From positions 93,172,401 to 93,236,400 of the forward strand of contig CM036162.1 in assembly GCA_020631735.1 (NCBI GenBank): a stretch of DNA of 64,000 bases, written 5' to 3'. Of the stretch, positions 32,190 to 43,036 are shown in pieces. Source of the stretch: Saccharum officinarum (lineage: Eukaryota > Streptophyta > Magnoliopsida > Poales > Poaceae). The position numbers and the translations under genes are program-made. Under the pieces are notes generated by a model that saw only the letters and a list, made by a program, of their open reading frames with translations, searched no databases and had not been told where the DNA came from. The first letter of the stretch is position 1, and every line of letters begins with the position of its first letter.

Positions 32190-34989
32190 CGGATGTGCTT
32201 TTTCTATCAATTTTGCAACCGGCATAGTCCGAATCGGAATAGCCAATTAGTTGGAATCTAGCTCCTTTGGGATACCAAAGACCAATGCTTGGGGTGAGCT
32301 TAAGATATCTTAGGATTCTTTTTACGGCACTTAAGTGAGGTTCTTTAGGGCACGCTTGAAAGCGGGCACACATGCACACACTAAACATGATATCGGGCCT
32401 AGATGCGGTAAGGTACAACAAGCTACCAATCATAGAACGGTAGAGAGTTTGATCAACCGGTTTACCTCCCTCATCTAGGTCGAGATGTCCATTTGATGGC
32501 ATTGGGGTCTTGATTGGTTTGCATTCTTCCATCTTGAATCTTTTGAGAAGATCCTTGGTATACTTTTCTTGAGAGATGAAAATCCCTTCTCTCATTTGCT
32601 TTACTTGAAATCCAAGGAAGAATGTGAGCTCACCAATCATTGACATCTCGAACTCCTTCGACATCAATTCACCAAATTCCTTGCAATAATCTTCATTTGT
32701 TGATCCGAAGATGATATCATCAACATATACTTGACAAATAAAGATCTCCCCATTAAACTTCTTGGTGAATAGTGTGGTGTCGACCTTTCCAATGGTGAAG
32801 CCCTTCTCAATGAGGAAGAGGCGCTCATACCACGCTCTAGGGGCTTGCTTGAGCCCATATAACGCCTTGGACAACCTATAAACATGATTAGGATATCTAG
32901 GGTCTTCAAACCCGGGAGGTTGATTAACATAGACTAGTTCATTTATAAAGCCATTTAAGAATGCACTTTTCACATCCATTTGATATAGTTTCATATCATG
33001 ATGTGATGCATATGCAAGGAGGATACGAATGGCTTCAAGTCTTGCAACGGGTGCAAAGGTCTCTCCAAAATCAAGACCTTCAACTTGAGAGAACCCCTTT
33101 GCAACTAGTCTTGCCTTGTTCCTCACCACTATGCCTTGGTCATCTTGCTTGTTTCGGAACACCCACTTGGTTCCAATGACTCTTGCACCTTTAGGATGCT
33201 CTTCAAGTGTCCATACTTGATTGCGGGTGAAGTTGTTCAATTCTTCATGCATTGCATTCACCCAATCCGGATCTTGAAGAGCTTCTTCTACATTCTTAGG
33301 TTCAACACAAGAGACAAAAGAGTGATGTTCAACAAAAGAAGCTAGCTTTTGAGATCGAGTCATTACTCCCTTTGTAGGACTCCCTATGATGAGATCTTGT
33401 GGATGTGCTTGAAGTAGTGATGAGTTTCTTCTATCAACCACTTGAGGAGGTAGATGGGGAGCATCAACATCTTGAGCTTGTGCCTCGGCTTGTTCATGAG
33501 AGACATAAGTGTCTTCATTTTCAACTCTCTCATTCTTGTCATCATCTTGAGGCACATGTGATGAAGATGGTGGATCAACAATTTGTACATCGTCATCATC
33601 ATCTTTTGGCTTGATGTCTCCCACCGGCATGTTCTTCATGGCCTCCCTCAAGGGTTCATCACCTACATCATCACAATTCTCAATTGCTCCTTGGGAGCCG
33701 TTAGATTCATCAAATTCCACATCATATGTTTCTTCAACCAAACCGGTGGCATGGTTAAATACTCTATATGCTTTGGACTTTGATGAGTAACCAACAAGAA
33801 AACCAATATCACAACGTCTTTAAAACTTCCCTAGGTGTTGACGCTTCTTGTAGATGTAACATTTGCAACCAAACACCCGGAAGAAAGAGACGTCCGGCTT
33901 CTTCCCATTAAGTAACTCATAGGGGGTCTTGCCAAGAAACTTTTGTAGGAAGAGGCGATTTGAAGCATAGCATGCGGTGTTGATTGCCTCGGCCCACAAC
34001 TTCTCCGAAGTGTTGTACTCATCTAGCATTGTTCTTGCAAGGGTGATCAATGTTCGGTTCTTTCTCTCAACTACACCATTTTGTTGAGGAGTGTAGGTTG
34101 AAGAGACCTCATGCTTGATTCCAATTTCATCACAATAAGCTTCAATGTTGGTGTTGTCAAACTCTTTGCCATTGTCACTTCTAATCTTCTTTATTTTGAC
34201 TTCAAACTCATTTTGAGCTCTCTTTGCAAACTTCTTGAAGCAATTTGCCACTTCGGATTTGTCATGAAGGAAGAAAGTCCATGTATACCTTGAGTAGTCA
34301 TCCACTATCACAAGACAATAGAGATTACCACCCAAGCTCTTGTATGTTGTAGGCCCAAACAAATCCATGTGTAGAAGTTCTAGCACTCTTGAAGTTGACA
34401 TAAAAGCTTTGGTTGGATGAGTGTTTGCAACTTGTTTGCCCGCTTGACATGCACTACAAGGTTTGTCCTTTTCAAACTTCACATCCTTCAATCCTCTCAC
34501 TAGTTCTTTCTTCAATAGCTTGTTGAGAGTGTTCATTTCAACATGAGCAAGCCTCCTATGCCAAAGCCAACCAAGTGAGGTCTTGGTGAACAAACATGTC
34601 ATCAAATTTGCATCTTCGGAGGTGAAGTCAACAAGATAAAGATTGTTGTATCTAAAGCCTTTGAATATCACTTGCTTGTCATCTATCTTTGAAACTATCA
34701 CTTCATTTGGTGTGAACAAGCATTGGAAGCCAAGGTCACAAAGTTGCCCAACGGATAACAAGTTGAAACTCAATGAAGCAACATAGAGCACATTTGAGAG
34801 TGAGTGATCATGTGATATTGCAATCTTGCCTATACCCTTGACTTTGCTCTTTGAATTATCCCCAAATGTGATCTTCTCTTGACATATTCCATTTTCTTCA
34901 ATGGTGGTGAACATACGAGGATCACCGGTCATATGTTGAGTGCAACCACTATCAATAACCCAATGAGATCCACCGGTCTTGTAGTTCAC
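31771..34989 (-). pseudogene. Sirevirus pol: protease, integrase, RT, RNase H
   Basis: One frame has a single stop (GAA to TAA type change) at 33820-33822. In order it carries the aspartic protease core (WVIDSGCTQHMTG, near 34960) and the integrase zinc finger (HRRLAHVEMNTLN .. CSACQAGK). The integrase core follows, with the D,D-35-E pattern including SDNGKEFDN and PQQNGVVERKNRT. RT follows ([22 protein letters not shown], catalytic YVDD near 32725), and RNase H ([18 protein letters not shown]). It ends with the copia signature [10 protein letters not shown]. The order integrase before RT is diagnostic of Ty1/copia. Apart from the one stop it is intact, so the copy is young. It would make and insert element cDNA. 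Confidence 0.9.
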
Positions 34990-35003
34990 CTACACACAAG
35001 AGA

Positions 35004-37352
35004 TCAAGCTTTTTGTTTAGGGACCCAAACTTGAGAGGGGCCCTTGACTTTCTCCACTAGTGACTTGGCAACCCATATTTTCTTTGGCCTATTCTTGTTT
35101 GGGGGACCCAAAAACATGACTTTCATCTTTCCATTTGAATCTTTTCTTAGCATATAATGAGCATTGAAGGCAAAAGGTCTAGCATGCTTGGGCAAGGGTT
35201 GTGGTGGTGGAGTTTTGCATTCATGAGCAAAGTGACCTTCTTGACCACACTCAACACATCTCTTTGGCTTGGGCTTTGACTTGCTTTGTTGTTGTTGAGC
35301 TTTTGCTTTCTTCTTTAGATTTGCCAAGTACCCAATACCACTTCTATCCATCTTCATTACGGTGTTCATGAGGAGCTCACTTTGCAAATGTTGGCCTCTT
35401 GTGAACTTGCTTAGGCCGGTCTTGAGATGCTCTTTTTCTTGCTTGAGCTTTTTGTTTTCTTCAATGAGTGACTCATTTGTTGGTTGCTTCTCAAGAGCCA
35501 TCAAACCTTTTAGCTTCTTGTTCTCATTTGCAAGCTTCTCATTCTCACACTTGATATTGGCATAATCTTCATAGTTGCTTGACTCAACCACACTCTTGCC
35601 TTTGCTACTAGAACCTTGCTCAATGCTTTCAATGATCAAATCATCACATGATGTGGCTATATCACACTTAACAACATAGTTAGTAGCATCATGTGTCTCA
35701 AGAGCAAGTTCATTAGCAACCATAAGACTATCATAGTCAATTTTTAATGTGGTGTATTTGTCCTTTAGAGAATTATATCTAGTGATGAGCTCATCATGCT
35801 TCTTCTCAAGTTTATCATGTTGATCTTTAAGCTCTTTATAAGAGGTTTTGAGCTCCTTGAGAGTGGAAGACATCACTTCATTTTGAACTCTAAGCTCACC
35901 ACTAGTCTTTTGAATATTTTCAAGCTTGGATGAGAGTGATTCATTTTCATTTTGAAGATCATCATTTTCATTTCTAGTCCTTCTTATGATTTTAGTGTAT
36001 TTGTTTAGCAATTTTACAAGTTCATCATAAGAAGGTGCGTCATATTCATCATCACTATCACTATCATCATTATCATCACTATCATGGTTTTGTACCTTTC
36101 ATTCACCCTTGGCCATAAGGCATAGGTGAGTAGTAGACGATGATGGTGAAGAAGGCGGTGAAGGTGGTGATGAAGATATCGGTGAAGATGATGGCCCCAT
36201 CACAAATGCGGCAACCTTCTCTTTCTCATCATTGCTCTCATCTTCGGAGGACTCACAAGATGATTCAATGTCGGTGAGCCAATCACCAACAATGTATGCC
36301 TTTCCTCCCTTCTTCTTCTTGTGGAACTCCTTCTTCTTGCCATCCTTCTTCTTGTATGGCTTATTCTTCTTCTTCTCTTCTTCTTCATCACTTGAATCAT
36401 TTTTCTTGCCCTTGTTCTTGTTTTTGTACTTGTCTTTTGGTGGTCTAGGGCATTGATGAGCTAGGTGGCCAAGTTCACCACAATTGTAGCAATCCATCTT
36501 CGAGATTGGCTTTCTCTTGCTACTTGTGAAGAATTTCTTCTTCTTGCCATCGAACTTGATGCCACTCTTGTTGAGCTTCTTTAGCATCTTGGTGGTCTTT
36601 CTCACCATGAGTGCAAGTGATTCATCATCAACATCACTTTCACTTGAGCTTTCTTGCACCATCATGGCTTGGCCCTTCTTCTTCTTCTTGTCATGACTAG
36701 CTTTGAAGGCCAAGTCTCTCTTCTTGGAAGATGATGAGCCCTCTTCCGGAGTGATATGCATGTACATCTCATGAGCATTGATTTTCCCTAATACTTGAGT
36801 CGGTGTTGCGGTGGAAAGATCACTTTGGTGAAGCACGGTGACAATGTGACCATACTTCTCAACGGGAAGCACGCTCAAGATCTTCCTTGCAACATCCGAT
36901 TGGCTCATTTTAGTGAGCCCAAGAGCATTGAGGTCCTCTACAAGAACATTCAAGCGAGTGTACATGTCATTAGCACTTTCTTTGGGAAGCATCTCAAAAG
37001 AATTAATTTTCTTTAAAGCTATGTGATAGCGTTCCTCACGCTCACTCTTAGTTCCCTCATGGAGAGCACAAAGATTTTCCCACAATTCATGAGCGTTCTT
37101 TGCATTACGCACACGATTGAAGATATCTTTGCCTAAGCCCCGGTAGAGTGCATTTTTGGCCTTTGCATTCCACCGGTCGTACTTCTCCTCGTCACCAATG
37201 GGGTTTGCGGGATCCTTGATAGCGGGAAGCCCTTCGGTTACGGCTCTAAGACATCCAACATCTATGGCTTCGAGATACGCCTCCATGCGGATTTTCCAAT
37301 ATAGAAAATCATCCCCCTCAAAGGTGGGAGGTGGTCCTTCCCCGTTAGACAT
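35004..37352 (-). pseudogene. Sirevirus gag region
   Basis: One reading frame with a single in-frame stop at 36099-36101 gives two open parts of 417 and about 335 residues. The first holds the copia gag fold (near 37340-36780) and a CCHC zinc knuckle CYNCGELGHLAHQC (about 36450-36500) followed by lysine-rich, low-complexity stretches. The second is mostly coiled coil (LENIQKTSGELRVQNEV.. style heptads) and ends with a second CCHC, CVECGQEGHFAHEC (about 35220-35270). Gag packages element RNA in the cytoplasm; long coiled-coil gag extensions are known in Sireviruses. The next domain, protease, lies in another frame, so gag and pol are separated by a stop and a frame change. Confidence 0.85.
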
Positions 37353-37387
37353 CTTGCTCTAGGCGGTAAGGCCTAAAAGAGGAGCAA

Positions 37388-37405
37388 CACGGCTCCGATA
37401 CCAAT
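37388..37405 (-). other. Primer-binding site (initiator tRNA-Met)
   Basis: Directly inside the 5' LTR the minus strand reads ATTGGTATCGGAGCCGTG. The core TGGTATC(G)GAGC is one mismatch from the usual complement of the initiator methionine tRNA 3' end, where minus-strand cDNA synthesis starts. Confidence 0.8.
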
Positions 37406-39013
37406 TGAAAGGATCAAGATGCCCAAGAGGGGGGGGTGAATTGGGCTTTTCTAAAAATTAAATGCAAGAATTAAATCCTACAAGCCGGAATTCACCCCTA
37501 GTGTCTACTTGTGTTCCTAGAGAGTCTACCGATACAAAGTTTTGCACCCTAGTTTCCAATCCTAGTCTAGCATGGCAAGTCTAGGAATGTAAAACAAGCA
37601 ATGAAAGTAAATACGAGAATGTAAATGCTTAAATGTAAAGAGGCAAGGAACATGGCAATGTTTTTCCGAGGTATCGGAGAGTCACCACTCCCCACTAGTC
37701 CTCGTTGGAGCACCCGCGCAAGGGTGTAGCTCTCCCTTGATCCGCGCAAGGATCAAGTGCTCTCTACGGGTTGATTCTTCGACACTCCGTCGCGGTGAAT
37801 CACCCAAAACCGCTCACAAGATGAGTTGGGTCATCCACAAGCTCCGCCGGATGATCACCAAACTCCTAATCACCACCACGCCGTCTAGGTGATGGCGATC
37901 ACCAAGAGTAACAAGCTAGAACTCTCACTTGACCATTACGAGCCCAAATGAGAAGGTGGATGCACACTTACTACTCTCTAATTGCTAGTGAGGGACTCTC
38001 AAGCTTTGATTCTCAAATCTCTATCCTCACTAGTGCTCTTGCACTCTCTTGCACTCTAAAGGTGTTTTTCAGTTGATCAAATGAGCAAGAGACCTCTCAA
38101 AGAGGTGGTGGGGATGTATTTATACACCCCACAGACAAAACTAACCGTTACCCGCTGACTCAGCAAAACACGGGCTGACCGGACGCGCCGGTCGAACTGA
38201 CCGGACGCGCCGGTCGCTCGTAACGGTCGAAATCCGAAAAACAACTGAGTGACCGGACGCACCGGTCAGGGGTGACCGAACGCGTCCGATCATGCAGGGA
38301 GCATACTGTACTCGCACCGGACGCGCGACCGCGTCCGATGGGTGATGACCGGACGTGTCCGGTCGTCTCTGGACCTTACTGGACTGTGACCGGACGCGCC
38401 GATCACACCCAGGTCGCGTCCGATCGGGTGTTTCCCTCAAGTGACACGTGTCGACTTCTGACCACCGCATCCGGTCCTCGCGAGGACCGCGTCCGGTCGT
38501 CAGAGCTGAAACCCTAGCCGCGGAACTGTACTGACCGGACGCGTCCGGTCATGCCGAGGACCGCGTCCGGTCAAGGGAAAACGACCCGAAACTCTCCGAA
38601 ACGCGTCACAACTTGAACCAAGTTGCTTCCAACTGAACTTTGAGCTATTCTAGAGCTGCCTAGCGCCAAGTTTAACAAGTGTGCACCACACCTAAACATA
38701 GGACTCGCCTAGGTCAAGCTACCCGCTCATGCCCCCTTTATAGTACGGCCAAAAGAGAAAAACGAAGATCCTAACGACTATTCCAAATGTATCTCAACAC
38801 CTCGACATCTGGAACTAACCGTCCTTAATCTTGACGTCACTCTTTTGAAAACCGAAACGATTTCCATCAAGGAGCATGAATACCATGGTGCCCAAAGCAG
38901 TTAAAACCTCCATGACCTAACTTACCAAAGTTTCTGCAAAACACACGTTAGTCATGGTAATAAAGCGTTGTCATCAATTGCCGAAACCAAACCTCGGGGC
39001 CTAGATGCTTTCA
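37406..39013 (-). repeat. Sirevirus 5' LTR
   Basis: The LTR is 1,608 bp with termini TGAAAG / CTTTCA. On the minus strand the TATA box is at 38116-38124 (TATAAATAC). The palindrome cluster 38172-38575 lies just upstream in U3, including the perfect 20-bp palindrome at 38532-38551. The primer-binding site abuts it at 37405. Confidence 0.9.
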
Positions 39014-39178
39014 GTCTCTAGAAATGATTGGACACTGAGGGCTTCTGCGTCAGGTGGCGCAAGTGGCGCGTTCGGTCAAACATTAACACACGAGCGACTT
39101 AGAGTTGACCGTTGAGATGGGATGGATGAGGTTTGAACGCAGGGACACGTGGCTGCATTCGAGTGACTGGACGCTAGC

Positions 39179-40637
39179 TGTTGGTATTTCTAACATCACT
39201 TCACACTAAGTTGTCATCCCTAGTATGATATTAAAAACACTGGTAAAATAATCTACACTTGACTCTCTAAAAATATTAAACAGAATATATCCGCAAGCGC
39301 ACAGATAATTCACTCATTGTAGCATTTTACTCAGTGATATCTCGAGTATCGTTATTTATTTTTAGCTAAAAGGTAAAAACTTTCAATTTCACAGGGTTAA
39401 AAGATGGTATGGCTTAGAACTATAAATGTGCAGATCTACGATAAACGAACCACTCTAATACTTTAGCAGGGGTAAGTCAAGATAATAAAATAAATAGAAC
39501 ATAATAATAATGGTATTATAGAGATAGAAAGTAGAGACTCGACAAATGTAATCTGACATAATCAAGAAATTCAATTAAGCTAAAAGATTCCTAAGTTACT
39601 CCTAAATAATAGTCTATAATTCACATCAAGACACATACTCTCATCTACAATAATGACTAGTTAGAAAGAACAATCACAGGAGCATCATCTAAAGAGGACT
39701 TTTTAAGCATAACCATGCCTCCTCCGTCGCGACCGCGCTCTACTTTGCCTATGTACGAAAGGTGGATTGCACAAGGACTCAACAGACCTGTCACACATGC
39801 GATCTACCACACGTTCCCGCACATTAGGAAGCATCCGTAGGTAAATATAATATCTAAGCACCACGCTTACATAAAATCTACCACCTAATCCACTCAAGTA
39901 TTGAACTAGGCGCTTTACGAACATATGAAAGTCATCATCATTAATCAAAACTATATCAAATGTGCAACTAGAGCAAAGTAAAGACATACTAAATAGAAAT
40001 ATATTGAAATAGAACAATGTCACAAAGATACAAGGTATCATACCAATCTAGATGAACAAATCCGGAATCCCGGACTTCTACGCCCAACTCTACTCGAACT
40101 CAACTCGACGTGCTCGGACTTGAAGAACTAGAAGAAATAGAGCTCTCTCTCTAATCTCTGGAAACTCTAATTTTTGGACTAATCTTGACTAATGAATACT
40201 CGTCCCCTCAGGAGGGTCTGCCTCTTTATTTATACCCCGGTGGAAGAAGCGACGTCCGTTGGATCAAACCGACTTCACGTAGGGCTAAGATACATCCTTG
40301 GAGGCGATGTGAGAATACTTCAGAAGCTCGTGGAATATGCTGAAAGGGGGAGGCCGGGCGGCCAGGGGTGTGGCCCGCCGGCCCCACCTGGCGGCCTTTG
40401 GCTGCCCCGCTCGGTCTGGTGTCTTCTACACACTTCTAGTGTATATTTCATCGCGGATAATTCTCGTAATTATTGATACATTAATAATCTTTTTACTCTT
40501 TTCTGGAATAAACCCTGTAAATTTATAAATCACCAAAACTCGTGAAAATTATCAGATAAAACCCTTAATTTTCTATTTGGTGACCAATTGCATGCTTTAA
40601 ATTGACGGATTATGATGGACGTTAACTACCGTCAACA
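39179..40637. mobile_element. Solo LTR inside the outer Sirevirus LTR
   Basis: The 1,459-bp block starts TGTTGGTATTTC and ends CTACCGTCAACA. The flanks CTAGC (39174-39178) and CTGGC (40638-40642) differ at one base. AT-rich on the left, it has a GC-rich patch around 40340-40400. No coding domain is present; it is probably gypsy. The orientation is not assigned. Confidence 0.8.
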
Positions 40638-41837
40638 CTGGCGCGGTGCGTCCGGTCAACACGACTGGTGCGTCCGGTCAGTACGCAAAGCGTCCTCCCT
40701 TGACCCTAATGACACTATTCATTTGAGGGGCTCTATAAATAGTATTTAGCCGGCTTGGGGATAACTCTCTTGGCACTTTGACATACTTGACATCCTTGTG
40801 AGCCTAAGCAAACACCTCTCACTTATCTTCATCATTGATTCATCATCATAATGAGATTGGGAGTGATTCCAAGTGTATTTGCTTGAGTGATTGTATCTAG
40901 TGGCACTTAGAGATCGTTGTGGCTGTGGATTTCTTGTTACTCTTGGTGGTTGCTGCCACCTAGACGGCTTGGAGCAGTGAAGGAGCTTTGGCACGTGTTG
41001 GTGATTGTTCGTGGCCGGCTCCGGTGATTGTGAGGGTTCTTGTACCTTCCCCGGTGGAGAGCTGAAAGGTAACTCTAGTGGATTGCTTGTGTCATTGAGT
41101 TACCTCACTTGTGGGTAGGTTCTTGCGGTGTCCAATTATGTGGACGAGGTTCGTGCAACACCTCTTAGCCGCCGAACCACCAAGTGTTGGTCGATACAAT
41201 GGGGACTAGCGTGCTGCAAGCACGTGAACCTCGGGACAAAAATTAGTTGTCTCTTGCTCATTGGTATTCTTCCGGTGAATGATTGGTATTCATCTTGTGA
41301 TTGGTTCATTCATCTACGCAGCAGTATAACCAGCTTACTCACTCCATTACTTTTCCGTAAACTTGTAGTAAGCTCTTTAGTGTAGCTAGAATTGAGAGCT
41401 TACTTTGTAGCTTAAGTTCACCTAGTAGAGCTCTTTAGTGTAGCAAGTTTGAGAGCTTTTAATGAGTAGCAATTAGCTTCTTATGTGCCTAGTGATCATA
41501 GAAACTAATTGTTGGGTAGGTGGCTTGCAACCCTTGTAGAGCTAGAGCAAGTTTATATTTCGTCATTTGTCATACTAATCAAATTGTTCTAGTTATCTTG
41601 TAGATTTTTAAATAGACTATTCATCCCCTCTAGCCATATTAGGACCTTTCGAGATTGCACGTGGACATCTGAACATTCCGGCGCTAGCCATACTGTAAAC
41701 ATAAACCATAGTTTTTGGCCCTATGTGGGGCCCGAGCCATTGCACTGACCGCATGCCATCTAGCATAGCCCTGTTCCGGTGGGGTGATTCTCTTTTAAGA
41801 CGACAATGGACTTCCTCTAAAAGAAGAAAAGAAAAAG

Positions 41838-42800
41838 GAAAAAGGCCACATTACTTCCTTTAACTTTTGCAAAAATCTACTTTTCCTCTATGAACTCTAA
41901 AACCAGATAAACCACCTCACTGAACTTTTAAAACCTTTCGTTTTACCTCCCTGATCGGTTATAAACGGTTTTTAAAGATGGTTTTGTCTTTTTCTTAGTT
42001 ATTTATTTCGGCTGAACATTTGAAAAAGAAATCACAGAAAAATCATAAAATGAAAAATCTAATTTTGTTGGACTCCACGTGAGTAGATCTACACAGTGAA
42101 TATATAATATGATATACTTTAGTACAATTTTTTTTGCTGTAGCTTTAGATCTATACTTTTCTGTAATTGATTCATAGCTATAGTTTCTATGGTCTAATTA
42201 TGGTGAAATTTTTTATGGTGGAATAAACTATTGTATGCTTGAACTGTAGTAAAATTTTCATACTCATTGGATCATGTATAACTTAGTTATAGATTTATTA
42301 GTTATAGATTTATTTAGGTGTATGCTTGTTTAAAACTATTTATAAATATATAACTAAGTTATACATGATTCAATAAGTATAAAATTTTTACTATAGTTCA
42401 AGCATACAATAATTATCTTACCATAAAAATTTGACCACAGTTGGACCATAGAAACTGCAGCTATGAATTAATTACAGAAAAGCATAAATCTAAGGCTAAA
42501 AAATTTTGTACTAAAGTATACCATATTATATATTCACTGTGCAGATCTACTCATTTAGAGTCCAACAAAATTAGACTTTTTATTTTATGATTTTTCTGTG
42601 ATTTACTATGATTTTTTAAAGATTCAACCGAAATAAATAAATAAATAAAGACAAAACCGTTTATAACTGGTCAAGGAGGTAAAATAAATAGTTTTAAAAG
42701 TTCAGAGAGATGGTTTACCTGGTTTTTAGAGTTTAGAGGAAAAACAGACTTTCGCAAAAGTTGAGAAGGTAAGATAGACTTTTTGCAAAGAAAAAAGACG
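41838..42800. mobile_element. Long foldback (inverted-repeat) element
   Basis: The whole ~960 bp is one imperfect palindrome. The arm 41838-42300 pairs with 42340-42800 at roughly 80-85% by eye around a loop of a few tens of bases near 42300-42340. Examples are CACAGTGAATATATAATATG on the left and its inverse on the right. A near-identical 15-bp direct repeat, AAGACGACA(A)TGGACT, flanks it (about 41797 and 42795), probably a target duplication. No ORF is present. It lies 0.25 kb upstream of the SNRNP35 start and could form a hairpin RNA. Confidence 0.75.
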
Positions 42801-42861
42801 ACATGGACTAGGGGCCTGGGGGGGCGGAGGTGATCTTGGTTATCGTCAGTTTTTGCCGTAC

Positions 42862-43036
42862 CACGAGGATATAAGGCCAAGCCCAGAACTGTAGGACTTT
42901 GGGCCCAGCCCAACTGGAACCCATCAGAAACACGGGCCGACCGAAACCATCTCTCCTTTCGTCTACTCCGTCTTGTCCCAGCTCTCCACCGGCGGCAGGA
43001 GGCGCTGCGCCGGCGCCGGCGCTAGCCCGTGGCGAG
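42862..43036 (+). promoter_or_regulatory. SNRNP35 proximal promoter and 5' leader
   Basis: A TATA-like GATATAAGG lies at about 42868-42876. GGGCCCAGCCCA (42901-42912) holds overlapping site-II-like GGGCC/GCCCA words, common in plant housekeeping and RNA-processing genes. A CT-rich leader runs to the ATG at 43037. The transcription start is not determined. Confidence 0.4.

Larger units (their letters stand above)
23252..39013 (-). mobile_element. Complete Sirevirus (Ty1/copia, SIRE/Maximus) with third ORF
   Basis: Two LTRs of about 1.61 kb (37406-39013 upstream, 23252-24860 downstream) and a perfect 5-bp duplication GTCTC (23247-23251, 39014-39018) bound it. On the minus strand the order is LTR, primer site, gag, a long coiled-coil region, protease, integrase, RT, RNase H, then a palindrome cluster, a third ORF and LTR. 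That order and the extra ORF define Sireviruses. The apparent 15.8 kb includes a 100-N gap and a ~2.3-kb segment present on both sides of it. Removing the duplicate gives about 13.3 kb. The LTRs differ at about two dozen sites by eye (~1.5%), so it is recent. Single in-frame stops in gag, pol and ORF3 suggest this copy is inactive. Confidence 0.9.
22440..41651 (+). mobile_element. Sirevirus-type solo LTR (outer), split by two insertions
   Basis: Three pieces, 22440-23251, 39019-39178 and 40643-41651, add up to about 2.0 kb and form one LTR. It starts TGAAAGCCCTAATTTG and ends TTAGGACCTTTCG (the final CA appears mutated). The flanks AGGTT (22435-22439) and AGATT (41652-41656) differ at one base. 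The LTR has a TATAAATAG at 40734-40742, downstream of palindrome-type GACCGGACG words (22930-23230, 40641-40682). Its 3' end matches the inverted LTR at 2200-4173. It holds the complete Sirevirus 23252-39013 and the solo LTR 39179-40637. Confidence 0.75.

Noticed and set aside
41870..42800. Two inverted LTRs
   Set aside because: The arms are imperfect inverted copies with almost no loop and no TG..CA ends, so a foldback element fits better.
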